64,000 nt of DNA, from contig NZ_BAAADE010000001.1 in assembly GCF_039522165.1 (NCBI RefSeq), forward strand, positions 558,001 to 622,000, in the 5' to 3' direction. Numbering within the stretch: position 1 is the first letter of the stretch; every line of letters begins with the position of its first letter. The notes under the pieces were generated by a model. It did not search any database. It was not told where the DNA came from and saw only the letters and a program-made list of their open reading frames with translations. This DNA comes from Paenochrobactrum glaciei. GTDB lineage: Bacteria > Pseudomonadota > Alphaproteobacteria > Rhizobiales > Rhizobiaceae. The translations under genes and the position numbers were made by a program. This document shows, piece by piece, positions 26,625-35,784 of this stretch.

Positions 26625-27380
26625 ATGCAAAAAACAGATTTTATCGGTGGTCTTGCCAAGGGTTTACAGGTGATTGAGGCTTTTGCAGCCGATAAACCAA
26701 GAATGTCGATTACTGATATTGCCAATGTAACCGGCCTTGATCGCGCCACCGCCAGACGCTGCCTGCTCACCCTCGCACATCTCGGCTACGCAGAATATGA
26801 CGGCAAGTTTTTTATGCTGCAGCCGAAAATTCTACGCCTCGGCCATGCCTATTTATCGGCAACGCCATTGCCGACGATTCTCCAGCCGGTGCTGGATCAG
26901 CTCTCAGAAGAAGTCGGCGAAAGCGCTTCCGCATCAGTGCTGGACGGCAATGAAATTGTTTATATCGCACGCGCTGCACAAATGCGGGTGATTTCCATCA
27001 ATCTTACATCCGGCAGCCGCCTGCCTGCCTATTGCGCCTCGATGGGGCGCGTTTTGCTCAGCGCCTTGCCGCCACAAGAAGCACTCGGCATTCTCAACAC
27101 CACCGACAGAATTGCCAAAACCGAATTTACCCGCACATCCATTGCCGATCTGACCGCCGAACTTGATCAGGTGCGAAGCCATGGCTATGCGATTAACGAT
27201 CAGGAGCTGGAACTGGGCTTGCGCTCTATTGCCGTGCCGGTTTTCAATCACCGCAATCAAGTGGTCGCTGCCATCAATATCGGCGCGCCTGTCGCGCATG
27301 TGTCAGTGGAAGAATTACGCGACCGCTTTTTACCCGCCATGCTCAAAGCCCAAGCCGCTTTGCGCAGTCTGCTTGGTTAA
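26625..27380 (+). CDS. pcaR: PcaR, IclR-family regulator of pcaIJF
   Basis: A 251-aa IclR regulator: winged HTH (MSITDIANVTGLDRATARRCL, about residues 27-47) and a C-terminal effector domain that binds beta-ketoadipate in PcaR homologues. The frame is open back to 26559, but MQKTDFIGGLAKGLQVIEAF from ATG 26625 is the family N-terminus. Its 3' end overlaps convergent pobR by 4 bp. Confidence 0.93.
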   Translation: MQKTDFIGGLAKGLQVIEAFAADKPRMSITDIANVTGLDRATARRCLLTLAHLGYAEYDGKFFMLQPKILRLGHAYLSATPLPTILQPVLDQLSEEVGESASASVLDGNEIVYIARAAQMRVISINLTSGSRLPAYCASMGRVLLSALPPQEALGILNTTDRIAKTEFTRTSIADLTAELDQVRSHGYAINDQELELGLRSIAVPVFNHRNQVVAAINIGAPVAHVSVEELRDRFLPAMLKAQAALRSLLG

Positions 27381-28285
27381 GGCTCTCCAACCTCACCACT
27401 TAAGCGCTGATGTTCACTCAAGCGATATTGGCGCGGGGTTTGGCCTGTTTCACGCAGAAAAAATCTGGAAAAATAAGCCGGATCGCTAAAACCAAGATTA
27501 TAGCTGATCGTCTGCACCGAATGCGGCATAGCCACCAATTCGCGCTTTGCCGCTTCAATCAGTTGCGCACTGAGTAACTCCTGCACAGTCTGCCCCGTTA
27601 TTTCACGCGTGACACGATTGAGATGAATGGGTGTCAGGTGCAGAGCCTCGGCATAGAAACCAACCGGCAAATGCTCCCGAAAATGGCGGCGGATCAATTC
27701 CAGCAGCCTCTCCATGCGCCGCTCATTTTGCGAGGCACCAAAGCCAGCCCGCTCGGAATGCGCCTTCACCGCATGACGCCCCACCATCAGCAAAGCACTG
27801 GTCAGATGGGTTTCCAACATATGATTGCGCAAATGATTGCGGGCGGAAAACTCCTCATAGAGCAGCCTGACCGTTGCGGCCAGATAGCTTTGCACAGGCT
27901 CTGGCGCATTATGCATCAGCACCAGTTGCGGCTTGTTCAGCCAGTCTGCCGATGAGCGCCCGTCTTGCAAAACCGGCATTTCCGGCTGCAAAATCGTCGT
28001 GATATGACCAATAATATCACGCGAAAAAGCAAAGCCGTGGCTAAAATCCGGCGGCATTAAAATGGCGCAAGGACCGGTAAATTGCAGTGTTTCATGTTCC
28101 AGAAACACACTGCCCTGCCCGCTTTCAATGTAAAGAAACTGATAGAAATTATCATGCCGGTGCAATTTGATTTCAAATTGATGCAGGCTGCTTCGGGAGA
28201 AAATCGTCTCGCTATGCAGCCAAAAATCCGGCTTTTCGTCAGATTTCTCACCATAAAGCTCATATGTGGGCACAGATTTAAGCAT
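27377..28285 (-). CDS. pobR: PobR, AraC-family regulator of 4-hydroxybenzoate hydroxylase
   Basis: A 302-aa AraC regulator with an N-terminal cupin effector domain and a C-terminal double HTH (GFYAEALHLTPIHLNRVTREITG, then SYNLGFSDPAYFSRFFLRETGQTPRQYR near the end). In rhizobia an AraC-type PobR activates pobA in response to 4-hydroxybenzoate. It is divergent from pobA. I start at ATG 28285 (MLKSVPTYELYGE); an in-frame ATG at 28339 would run into the operator-like repeats. Confidence 0.9.
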   Translation of the reverse strand: MLKSVPTYELYGEKSDEKPDFWLHSETIFSRSSLHQFEIKLHRHDNFYQFLYIESGQGSVFLEHETLQFTGPCAILMPPDFSHGFAFSRDIIGHITTILQPEMPVLQDGRSSADWLNKPQLVLMHNAPEPVQSYLAATVRLLYEEFSARNHLRNHMLETHLTSALLMVGRHAVKAHSERAGFGASQNERRMERLLELIRRHFREHLPVGFYAEALHLTPIHLNRVTREITGQTVQELLSAQLIEAAKRELVAMPHSVQTISYNLGFSDPAYFSRFFLRETGQTPRQYRLSEHQRLSGEVGEP

Positions 28286-28308
28286 AATCCAAGCTAACAC
28301 AATGTTTA

Positions 28309-28338
28309 AAAAGTACAACTCTATGTGTGAAAAGTGCA
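28309..28338. promoter_or_regulatory. Direct repeats upstream of pobA, probable PobR sites
   Basis: AAAAGTACA (28309-28317) and AAAAGTGCA (28330-28338) are spaced 21 bp apart start to start, two helical turns, the usual geometry of AraC half-sites. The second ends 57 bp before the pobA ATG. Confidence 0.6.
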
Positions 28339-28395
28339 TTGTAAGAAATTACGACCCACCCAGAATAAGCGCTTCAGAATGCGTCGGAGGATTGA

Positions 28396-29565
28396 ATGCG
28401 CACACAAGTAGTTATTATCGGGTCGGGACCATCAGGGCTGTTACTTGGTCAATTACTGACCAAAGCCGGTATTGATAATATTATTCTCGACCGTGTCAGC
28501 CCGGATTATATTCTTGGTCGTGTGCGTGCAGGTGTGCTGGAAGAAGGTATGGTCAGCCTGATGGATCAGGCCGGTGCATCGCAAAGATTGCATCAGGAAG
28601 GGCTGCCGCATGAAGGCATTTCATTAGCCTTTGACGGGCAGGACCATCGCATTGATCTTACAAGCCTCACCGGCAAACGCGTTATTGTCTATGGCCAGAC
28701 AGAGGTGACCCAAGACCTGATGGATGAGCGCGCAAAAAGTGGCACACAAGGCTTTTATGAAGCGCAAAACGTAACGCCCCATGACTTCGACAGCGATCAG
28801 CCTTATGTCACTTTTGAAAAAGACGGTGTTACCCATCGTATTGATTGCGATTATATTGCGGGTTGTGATGGCTATCACGGCGTCTGCCGCAGATCAGTGC
28901 CTGAAAAATCCATCCAGAATTTTGAGAAGATTTACCCCTTTGGCTGGCTTGGAATTTTGATCGATCAGCCCCCCGTCGATCACGAGCTGATCTATGCCAA
29001 CCATCCGCGTGGTTTTGCACTTTGCTCCATGCGCTCGGAAACCCGAAGTCGTTATTATATCCAATGCGCGCTGGATGAAAAAATCGAAGACTGGAGTGAT
29101 GAGCGTTTCTTTGACGAGTTGCGTCGCCGCCTCCCTGCAGTTCATGCCGATAATTTAAAAACCGGCGCCTCCTTTGAAAAATCCATTGCGCCTTTGCGTT
29201 CGTTCGTGGCCGAACCGATGCGCTTTGGCCGGATGTTTCTGGTCGGCGATGCCGCACATATCGTGCCGCCAACCGGTGCCAAAGGGCTCAATCTCGCCGC
29301 CAGCGATGTGCATTATCTGTTTGAAGGCCTGCGTGAGTTTTATGCGGAGAAATCCAAAGCCGGTGTGGATGCCTATTCAGCCCGCGCTTTGGCACGCGTC
29401 TGGAAGGCTGAGCGTTTTTCATGGTCTATGACCACAATGCTGCATCGTTTTCCTGAAATGGGTGCTTTTGACCAGAAGATACAAGAAGCTGATCTTGAAT
29501 ATCTTGTTCATTCAACTGCCGCTTCTACTGCACTGTCAGAGAATTACGTAGGACTTCCTTATTAA
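28396..29565 (+). CDS. pobA: 4-hydroxybenzoate 3-monooxygenase
   Basis: This is a cytoplasmic FAD monooxygenase converting 4-hydroxybenzoate, NADPH and O2 into protocatechuate, the substrate of PcaGH. The 389-aa product has the N-terminal dinucleotide motif GSGPSG (9-14), a DG-type motif (CDYIAGCDGYHG, near 154-165) and the FAD-ribityl motif VGDAAHIVPPTGAKG (near 283-297). It feeds the pca genes on both sides and ends at its own stem-loop. Confidence 0.96.
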   Translation: MRTQVVIIGSGPSGLLLGQLLTKAGIDNIILDRVSPDYILGRVRAGVLEEGMVSLMDQAGASQRLHQEGLPHEGISLAFDGQDHRIDLTSLTGKRVIVYGQTEVTQDLMDERAKSGTQGFYEAQNVTPHDFDSDQPYVTFEKDGVTHRIDCDYIAGCDGYHGVCRRSVPEKSIQNFEKIYPFGWLGILIDQPPVDHELIYANHPRGFALCSMRSETRSRYYIQCALDEKIEDWSDERFFDELRRRLPAVHADNLKTGASFEKSIAPLRSFVAEPMRFGRMFLVGDAAHIVPPTGAKGLNLAASDVHYLFEGLREFYAEKSKAGVDAYSARALARVWKAERFSWSMTTMLHRFPEMGAFDQKIQEADLEYLVHSTAASTALSENYVGLPY

Positions 29566-29590
29566 TTACTAAATATATATTTCAATAATC

Positions 29591-29644
29591 AAAATGGTCG
29601 CATTATAAGTCATGAGTATAAATCATGATAAATGCGGCCATTTT
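29591..29644 (+). terminator. Stem-loop after pobA
   Basis: AAAATGGTCGCATT pairs with AATGCGGCCATTTT (one G-U pair) around a 26-nt loop that itself contains two TCATGA palindromes. It lies 25 bp after the pobA stop. Confidence 0.7.
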
Positions 29645-29705
29645 GACCATCTATTGAAATTGAAAATAAAAATACTACATATAAAAAGCAATATGGAGTG
29701 TTTTT

Positions 29706-29894
29706 ATGTCAACAAATACCAATGAAAGACCTGAAAACAGGCATGAGCGGGCTGATAGAATTGCTCGTGAACTGATTGATGCTGAACGTAACAAAGTTCA
29801 AAAGAAAACCGAACGGCTTCGTGCTCTGCGGTTAGAAATGGAAAAATGGGACAACCGATCTGATATCATCAGCGCCCCCTTAGCTTTTAAATAA
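29706..29894 (+). CDS. Small charged protein of unknown function
   Basis: A 62-residue product rich in Arg, Glu and Lys, predicted to be mostly helical (RADRIARELIDAERNKVQKK, then RLRALRLEMEKW) with no membrane segment. A GGAG lies 7 nt before the ATG and a good terminator follows, which supports a real monocistronic gene. I do not recognise the family. Confidence 0.6.
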   Translation: MSTNTNERPENRHERADRIARELIDAERNKVQKKTERLRALRLEMEKWDNRSDIISAPLAFK

Positions 29895-29903
29895 GCCTTC
29901 GAC

Positions 29904-29939
29904 ATGCCGCGGCGCTATACCAGCGAAGCGGCATTTTTT
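29904..29939 (+). terminator. Terminator after the small charged-protein gene
   Basis: ATGCCGC pairs with GCGGCAT, an inner CGCT/AGCG stem extends it, and six T follow. Confidence 0.8.
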
Positions 29940-30005
29940 ATGCGCAAAGATGACGCATATATACAAGGCAGTTTAGTTTTTAATTTAAGGGGAAGTGTTT
30001 CGAAA

Positions 30006-30082
30006 TGGTACGGTCGAGTGGATTTGAACCACTGACCTCAGGAGCCACAATCCTGCGCTCTAACCAACTGAGCTACGACCGC
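30006..30082 (-). tRNA. tRNA-His (anticodon GTG)
   Basis: A complete cloverleaf is encoded on the minus strand: acceptor GCGGTCG with CGACCGT, U8-A9, D arm GCTC/GAGC, anticodon stem CAGGA/TCCTG with loop TTGTGGC, T arm AGTGG/CCACT with TTCAAAT, discriminator A73 and encoded CCA. The base before G1 is C, so the usual extra G-1 of tRNA-His is absent, and position 73 is A, not C. This matches the known loss of G-1 in a clade of alphaproteobacteria. Confidence 0.95.
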
Positions 30083-30397
30083 GTACCTTTTCTTCATCAA
30101 CAGGAGCATGTGCTGCACTGCTGATAGGGGTCACATACGGAGAATCGTTCCATATTGCAAGCCATTATCGTGCTCTTTTCTGTGAAATATCGTAAGAAAT
30201 TCAAAGAAGCACCAGAAATTCACAGCAAAATCCATATTCGCAGCTCAAATCACCTCAAAATTCTTTACCAATCACGCGCGTTAACTACGTTTTGAAAAAC
30301 CGCTGCCTCAAAAGAGCTGTAATTATAGACCAGCAAGGGCATAAGCTTTATTAAGGGAATATTAAGGTTTTGAACTGAGACACGGCGAGAGTTGAGC
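30083..30397. other. Promoter region of tRNA-His and of pdhS, no gene seen
   Basis: These 315 bp hold the upstream region of the tRNA (minus strand) and the leader of pdhS. The only clear element is the CtrA-type box at 30351-30365. A GAGAG at 30387-30391 serves as the pdhS ribosome site. Confidence 0.6.
30351..30365 (+). promoter_or_regulatory. CtrA-type box upstream of pdhS
   Basis: TTAA-GGGAATA-TTAA is an exact match to the CtrA consensus TTAA-N7-TTAA, 33 bp before the chosen ATG. A further TTAAC lies near 30283. Confidence 0.65.
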
Positions 30398-33300
30398 ATG
30401 CAGGGACGCTATCCCTTTATTGATATTGTAGCACTGGGAAAAATCCGCAGCGGTTTTGCCAGAGCAAATGCTCAAGCTCTTTTTAGCGCCGATCTTCATT
30501 CGCTTATCTGGATCAATGCTTCAGGTGCGGCTCTTTTTGGCATTGCCGATATTTATAGCGCCGATGAAGCAACCGATATTCTCAATGCAACCAGCCAGCG
30601 CCAAATCACCAGCCAGCTAAGCTCGATGCTGCCGGATGAAAACCGCACAATTTCTCTGCGGCTGGGAAGCAACCTGCAACAGTTTCAAATCTCTCATCTG
30701 AGCCTGCCTGATGGGGCGAAAGCCGTTTTGCTGGAATCAAACCAGCAATTTGAGCACGTCCCCACCCTCACCGATCATCCGGTTCTGCGCGGGCTTGATA
30801 GCGCCAACAGCCATGCAGCTTTGTTGGATGCAAATGGCAACATCATTGCCAGCACCAAAAGCTTTAGCAAAGCAGGCATTGCACCAAGCACCCTGACCGA
30901 TCTGACCATTGAAGTGGCCGATGCTGCCGATCATATGTTGAAGCGCCGCATCCGCGCCGACAACCGCTCAATTCCTGGCGCCATTATCCGCCTTGAGCAT
31001 GAACCGGCCTTGCATCTTCTTTATATCGTTGCCGATGAGGCTGAGTTTAGCGACAAGCCTGCCTTGCCGGAAAGCGCTCCTGCCCTGGCACAACAGCCGC
31101 AGCAGTCGCAGCGTTTTCGCTTTGATCCGGAAGCGCCGATTACACGCTTTGTCTGGAAAGTGGACGCAGATCACGTCTTCACCGAATTATCCGACAATTT
31201 TGCCGAAGTTCTGGGCCCCAAAGCAGCTGACATTATCGGCCGTCGTTTCAATGATGTTGCCAATGTTTTCGGCCTTGATCCGCATAATGAAATTGCACAT
31301 TTGTTGCAAAGCCGCGCCACATGGTCTGGCCGCCGTGTAATGTGGCCGGCGGAAGGCACTTCTTTGCATGTACCGGTTGAGCTTGCAGCCCTGCCTGTTT
31401 TTTCACGGGATCGAGAATTTGCCGGCTTTAACGGCTTTGGTGTCGTGCATGTGGCAGACGCTTTGCCTGACCCTGAAAAAATCGGCCTCTGCCTTTCCGG
31501 TGATTTGCCGCCGCGCACTGTTGAAAAACCTGTTGAGACCGCAAAAATTGAAGCGCCGTCACCGGCCGCAGTGGCTGCCGAGGTACAATCCATCCTGCCA
31601 AAGCGCAGTGAAGAACTGATTGCTGAACTTGCCAGACAGCAAGTGCAGCAAGCTGCCAAACAAACCAAAGAACCAAAACCGGCAGAAACCACCACACGAT
31701 CAGAAAGCGGTTTAAGCGACACCGAACGCAATGCTTTCCGTGAGATTGCCGATCGTCTGCGCCGTCAGGGTTTAGCCAGCCAGCGCGATGATTCGCCTTT
31801 TGCCAAAACACCTGCACCAGCAGAAGATAAAACAAGCGAAGCTGACGCGCCGGAACAGCACACATTGCCTTTCCGCAATGATGCAGCCTCACGCATTGAG
31901 CGCCCGCTGTTAAACCTGCCGGAGTTCAACAAAAAGCCATCCACTGCGCAAGCTGATGCAACGCCAGCCGTTAAGGCAGCCATTGAGCCGCAACCGGCAC
32001 CTTTGTTGCAAGACGACAAAAAAGAAGAAAAGCCAGCAGCCGTTGCGGCCAAGCCTGTTGATGAAGCGCATATGCTTGCCCATGTGCCGTTTCCGCTGAT
32101 CCTGCACACCAATGGCAATGTGATTTATGCCAATCCGGCCTTTTTGACATTGACCAGCTATCATAACAGCGATGAGATCAACCAGAGCGGCGGCATTGAT
32201 GCGCTTTTCAACACCGAGCGCGATGATGACAGCCATGATGATTCCATGGTGCTGCGCCATCAGGATGGCAGCGAACACCCTGTCGATGTGCAACTGCAAT
32301 CCGTGCCCTGGCACGGCCAGAAAGCGCTGATGCTCAGCATCATGCCAAAGCAGGTTACTGTTGCCGCCGCGCCGGTGACTGAAGCGCCAGCACAGACACT
32401 GGCGCCATCACCGGATCAGGCACCTGTTTTCGAGCCACAGCCAGAAGCAGAAACCAAAAGTGAAACAACTGCTGACAATACGCAGTTAAAAGACAGCGAA
32501 GCCTCGCGCCGCCGCCTGCAAACGCAAGTGGAAGAGCTGACCTCCATTTTGGACACAGCTACTGACGGCGTTGTGCTGATCGACAATGACGGGCTTATCC
32601 GTTCGCTCAACCATTCGGCTGCTGCACTCTTTGGCTATGAAGAGGATGAAATTCGCGGCAAGAGTTTCTCACTGCTTTTTGCTATTGAAAGCCAGCGCTC
32701 GGCGATGGACTATCTCAACAGCCTTTCCGAAAATGGTGTGATGAGCGTATTGAATGACGGGCGCGAAGTGATTGGCCGCGAAGCACAAGGCGGCTTCATT
32801 CCGATGTTTATGACATTGGGTAAACTGCCTGCTTCCGACAGTTTCTGTGCTGTGTTGCGCGATATTACGCAGTGGAAACGCGCCGAAGAAGAGCTGACCT
32901 CCGCACGACGCGAAGCCGAACGCGCATCCGGTCAGAAAACCGAGTTTCTGGCACGGATCAGCCATGAAATCCGCACACCGCTTAATGCCATTATCGGCTT
33001 TTCCGAACTGATGGCAGACGAGAAATTCGGCCCTATCGGCAATCAGCGTTATCGCGATTATTTGCGCGATATCAACCGTTCCGGCAATCATGTGCTGACA
33101 CTCGTCAACGATCTGTTGGATATTTCCAAGATCGAAGCTGGTGCGCAGGAGATGGATTTTGAAGCCGTATCCCTCAATGATGCGATTTCAGAAGCCGTTG
33201 CTCTGATGCAGCCGCAGGCGAACCGTGAGCGGGTGATTATCCGTTCCAGCTTTGCCTCAAACTTACCGGAAATTGTTGCTGATGTCCGTTCAATCAAACA

Positions 33301-33658
33301 AATCGCGTTAAACCTGCTTTCCAATGCAGTGCGCTTTACGCAAGCTGGCGGACAAGTGATTGTCTCCACCAGCTATGAAATGAACGGCGATGTCATCATG
33401 CGCGTGCGTGACACCGGCGTTGGCATGGACAAGAGCGAAATTGAACAAGCCTTAAAACCATTCCGTCAGGTTAATAACCGGATGCGCCGTCATAGCGAAA
33501 CATCAAAAGACTGGCGCAATGAAGGCACTGGCTTAGGGTTACCGCTCACCAAGGCGATGGTTGAAGCCAATCGTGCCCAATTGACGATTAATTCCAATCC
33601 GGGTCAGGGCACAGTGGTGGAAATCACCTTCCCGCCAACCCGCGTGCTTGCTGATTAG
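30398..33658 (+). CDS. pdhS: PdhS-type PAS-domain sensor histidine kinase
   Basis: This is a cytoplasmic kinase of the PleC/DivJ/PdhS group, which in Brucella marks the old pole, interacts with DivK and feeds the CtrA cell-cycle network. The 1086-aa product has an N-terminal PAS-like region, an Ala/Pro/Glu-rich linker (about 370-560), further PAS domains (one near 715-840, TDGVVLIDNDG), a DHp domain with His856 in RISHEIRTPLNAI, and a HATPase domain (N-box NLLSNAVRF, G1 DTGVGMD, G2 GTGLGLPL). No membrane segment is seen. Start ATG 30398 is 6 nt after GAGAG; a TTG at 30392 is also in frame but too close to it. Confidence 0.9.
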   Translation: MQGRYPFIDIVALGKIRSGFARANAQALFSADLHSLIWINASGAALFGIADIYSADEATDILNATSQRQITSQLSSMLPDENRTISLRLGSNLQQFQISHLSLPDGAKAVLLESNQQFEHVPTLTDHPVLRGLDSANSHAALLDANGNIIASTKSFSKAGIAPSTLTDLTIEVADAADHMLKRRIRADNRSIPGAIIRLEHEPALHLLYIVADEAEFSDKPALPESAPALAQQPQQSQRFRFDPEAPITRFVWKVDADHVFTELSDNFAEVLGPKAADIIGRRFNDVANVFGLDPHNEIAHLLQSRATWSGRRVMWPAEGTSLHVPVELAALPVFSRDREFAGFNGFGVVHVADALPDPEKIGLCLSGDLPPRTVEKPVETAKIEAPSPAAVAAEVQSILPKRSEELIAELARQQVQQAAKQTKEPKPAETTTRSESGLSDTERNAFREIADRLRRQGLASQRDDSPFAKTPAPAEDKTSEADAPEQHTLPFRNDAASRIERPLLNLPEFNKKPSTAQADATPAVKAAIEPQPAPLLQDDKKEEKPAAVAAKPVDEAHMLAHVPFPLILHTNGNVIYANPAFLTLTSYHNSDEINQSGGIDALFNTERDDDSHDDSMVLRHQDGSEHPVDVQLQSVPWHGQKALMLSIMPKQVTVAAAPVTEAPAQTLAPSPDQAPVFEPQPEAETKSETTADNTQLKDSEASRRRLQTQVEELTSILDTATDGVVLIDNDGLIRSLNHSAAALFGYEEDEIRGKSFSLLFAIESQRSAMDYLNSLSENGVMSVLNDGREVIGREAQGGFIPMFMTLGKLPASDSFCAVLRDITQWKRAEEELTSARREAERASGQKTEFLARISHEIRTPLNAIIGFSELMADEKFGPIGNQRYRDYLRDINRSGNHVLTLVNDLLDISKIEAGAQEMDFEAVSLNDAISEAVALMQPQANRERVIIRSSFASNLPEIVADVRSIKQIALNLLSNAVRFTQAGGQVIVSTSYEMNGDVIMRVRDTGVGMDKSEIEQALKPFRQVNNRMRRHSETSKDWRNEGTGLGLPLTKAMVEANRAQLTINSNPGQGTVVEITFPPTRVLAD

Positions 33659-33706
33659 TTTTAAATTTCTGCAACTTACACCGTTGCAATTGTTTTGCCT
33701 CCACGC

Positions 33707-33743
33707 CGCCTTTGAGAGAAAACGACTCTCAAAGGCGTTTTTT
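33707..33743 (+). terminator. Terminator of pdhS
   Basis: A 12-bp stem (CGCCTTTGAGAG) with a 7-nt loop and seven T. Confidence 0.9.
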
Positions 33744-33855
33744 TATGCTGTTATGCTATATTTCTTCGATTTTGAGACTAAAGTTTAAAAAATCGGCTAT
33801 AAGGGGTTCTCACATCAACCCTTGATCCGGCACCAACTCGACTTTCAGGACATTC

Positions 33856-35775
33856 ATGCCCAAAACGCTGCGCCTCATTCTGGCAATCATCGTTATGATC
33901 AGTGCGGCTGCAATCGCAGCCATTACCGCACTGCCTTATATCGTATCGAGTGATGCTATCCGCATTCGCGTGGCACAGGAACTCAGCAGCTGGACAGGCT
34001 ATACGGTGGAGTTGCGTCAGGCGCCGCAGCTGAAGTTTTTCCCGACCTTACGTGCTTCGCTCAATGATGTGGTTTTGAGCGATTACAGCGATGCCAGCAC
34101 GAAAAAAGTCATGAGCGTCGAGCGTATTGATGTCGAATTATCGCCTTTTGATGCCCTGATCGGCCATATTTCTTTTTACGAAACGCAATTGGTGCGTCCT
34201 GTTTTTGATCTGGGCGAACCGGTGATTGACCCGCAGCAATTGCTGGAAGGATTGGCCAAATCAGACGGACGTCTGGGCGTTGCCATTCGCGCCGCCAAAT
34301 ATCTGATCACTGAGCAAAAAAGTGATGTGGAAACCCGCCAGCAAACATCTCAGCCTTTTGGCCGGATTATTGTGCGCGACGGCACCCTCACTTTCCGCAA
34401 ATACGGCTCTGAAGTGGATGAAGTGGTCAATGGCATCAACGCCACGCTTAACTGGCCGCAAACCACGCAATCGGCGTCGCTAAAAGGCAATGCGCGCTGG
34501 AAAGATGAAGTCACGGAATTTGATCTTTCTGCACCCAATCCTTTGCAGCTTTTTGCCGGTGCAACCGCTGCTGTCACCGCCTCAATCACCTCCAAACCAT
34601 TGGAACTCAGCTTTAACGGCAAGGCCAATATTTCCAGCGACTATATTTTTGAAGGCGCCATAAACGCCAAAACGCCGGATTTAAGCCGCACCATGTATTG
34701 GCTTGGCGCACCTGCTGCACCGGGCTCTGCCAATGTCGGCGCTTTGACGGTTGCCAGCAACTTAAGTGCTACACGCTCGCTCATCCGCCTCAATGATCTG
34801 GTGCTGGACAATGAAAATAATCCGGCCAAGGGCGTGATTGAATTTGTACCGCAAGCCCCGCGCCCTTCCATCAGTGGCACACTGGCTTTTCAGCACCTCA
34901 ATTTTCGCGGGCTGATCAGCGCCTTTATTCCCCTGCCCGATAAGCGCGGCAATAATGCATTTTATGATTTTGAGCGCGGCGAGAGCGACAAGCGCGATAT
35001 GATCAACACCGACTTTATGCAATTAGCAGAAGTTGATTTGCGCCTTTCCGCCCAGACAGCCAGCGCAGGCCCCCTCAGCATGAATAATGTGGCCGCCGCA
35101 GTGCAGGTGCGCAACGGACGGGCATTGTTTGATATTGGTGACGCCAAAGCCTTTAAAGGCAATGTCTCTGCCAGCGTGCAAATTCAGCGTGACCTGCAAG
35201 GCACCAATGCTGAATTGCGCTTTAACGGCAGCGATATCGACAGTACTGATTTTACCAAAGTGTTTGGTCTAAGCAGCGGCTTTATTTCTGCGCGCGGCAA
35301 TATTGCCCTCATCATGAAAGCGCCGCTGACAAAATGGTCGAAACTGCCAACCAATGCCGATGGTGAAATCAGCATCAATTTCGGCAATGGTAAATTGCAA
35401 GGCTTCGACATTGATAATTTCATCAAAAATGCCAGTTCCGAGCGCTTTTTCGCGCTTGAGCGTAAAGAAAATACCGCGCTGAATTTTAAACGTCTGGACT
35501 TGCAGGCAGGGCTTGCCGATGGCGTTGCTACCTTCAACACCGCCAAGCTTGAAACCGAAAGCGGCACCTTGTCATTGGCCGGTATTGTACCGTTTCTTGA
35601 TCGCTCCCTCGCCCTTTCCGGCACGCTGACTTTGCCGGTCAAAGAGGCCGAAAATCCGACCAATGCAGAAGGTACTGAAACAGAACAGGCGCCGGAAAAA
35701 CCAGCGCCTGACATTCATTTCTTTGTTGGTGGTTCGTGGGATCGACCGTTTATCTCACCCATGAACAAGCCTTAA
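33856..35775 (+). CDS. AsmA-family inner-membrane protein
   Basis: A 639-aa protein with an N-terminal membrane anchor (residues about 5-30), an AsmA domain (IRIRVAQELSSWTGYTVELR near 35-54, typical of the family) and a long beta-rich periplasmic part ending in the AsmA C-terminal repeat region (GEISINFGNGKLQGFDIDNF near 505-524). The family influences outer-membrane composition, probably through lipid transport between membranes. It stands alone between the pdhS terminator and the convergent potI gene (9-bp gap). Confidence 0.88.
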   Translation: MPKTLRLILAIIVMISAAAIAAITALPYIVSSDAIRIRVAQELSSWTGYTVELRQAPQLKFFPTLRASLNDVVLSDYSDASTKKVMSVERIDVELSPFDALIGHISFYETQLVRPVFDLGEPVIDPQQLLEGLAKSDGRLGVAIRAAKYLITEQKSDVETRQQTSQPFGRIIVRDGTLTFRKYGSEVDEVVNGINATLNWPQTTQSASLKGNARWKDEVTEFDLSAPNPLQLFAGATAAVTASITSKPLELSFNGKANISSDYIFEGAINAKTPDLSRTMYWLGAPAAPGSANVGALTVASNLSATRSLIRLNDLVLDNENNPAKGVIEFVPQAPRPSISGTLAFQHLNFRGLISAFIPLPDKRGNNAFYDFERGESDKRDMINTDFMQLAEVDLRLSAQTASAGPLSMNNVAAAVQVRNGRALFDIGDAKAFKGNVSASVQIQRDLQGTNAELRFNGSDIDSTDFTKVFGLSSGFISARGNIALIMKAPLTKWSKLPTNADGEISINFGNGKLQGFDIDNFIKNASSERFFALERKENTALNFKRLDLQAGLADGVATFNTAKLETESGTLSLAGIVPFLDRSLALSGTLTLPVKEAENPTNAEGTETEQAPEKPAPDIHFFVGGSWDRPFISPMNKP

Positions 35776-35784
35776 CTTGATCCC

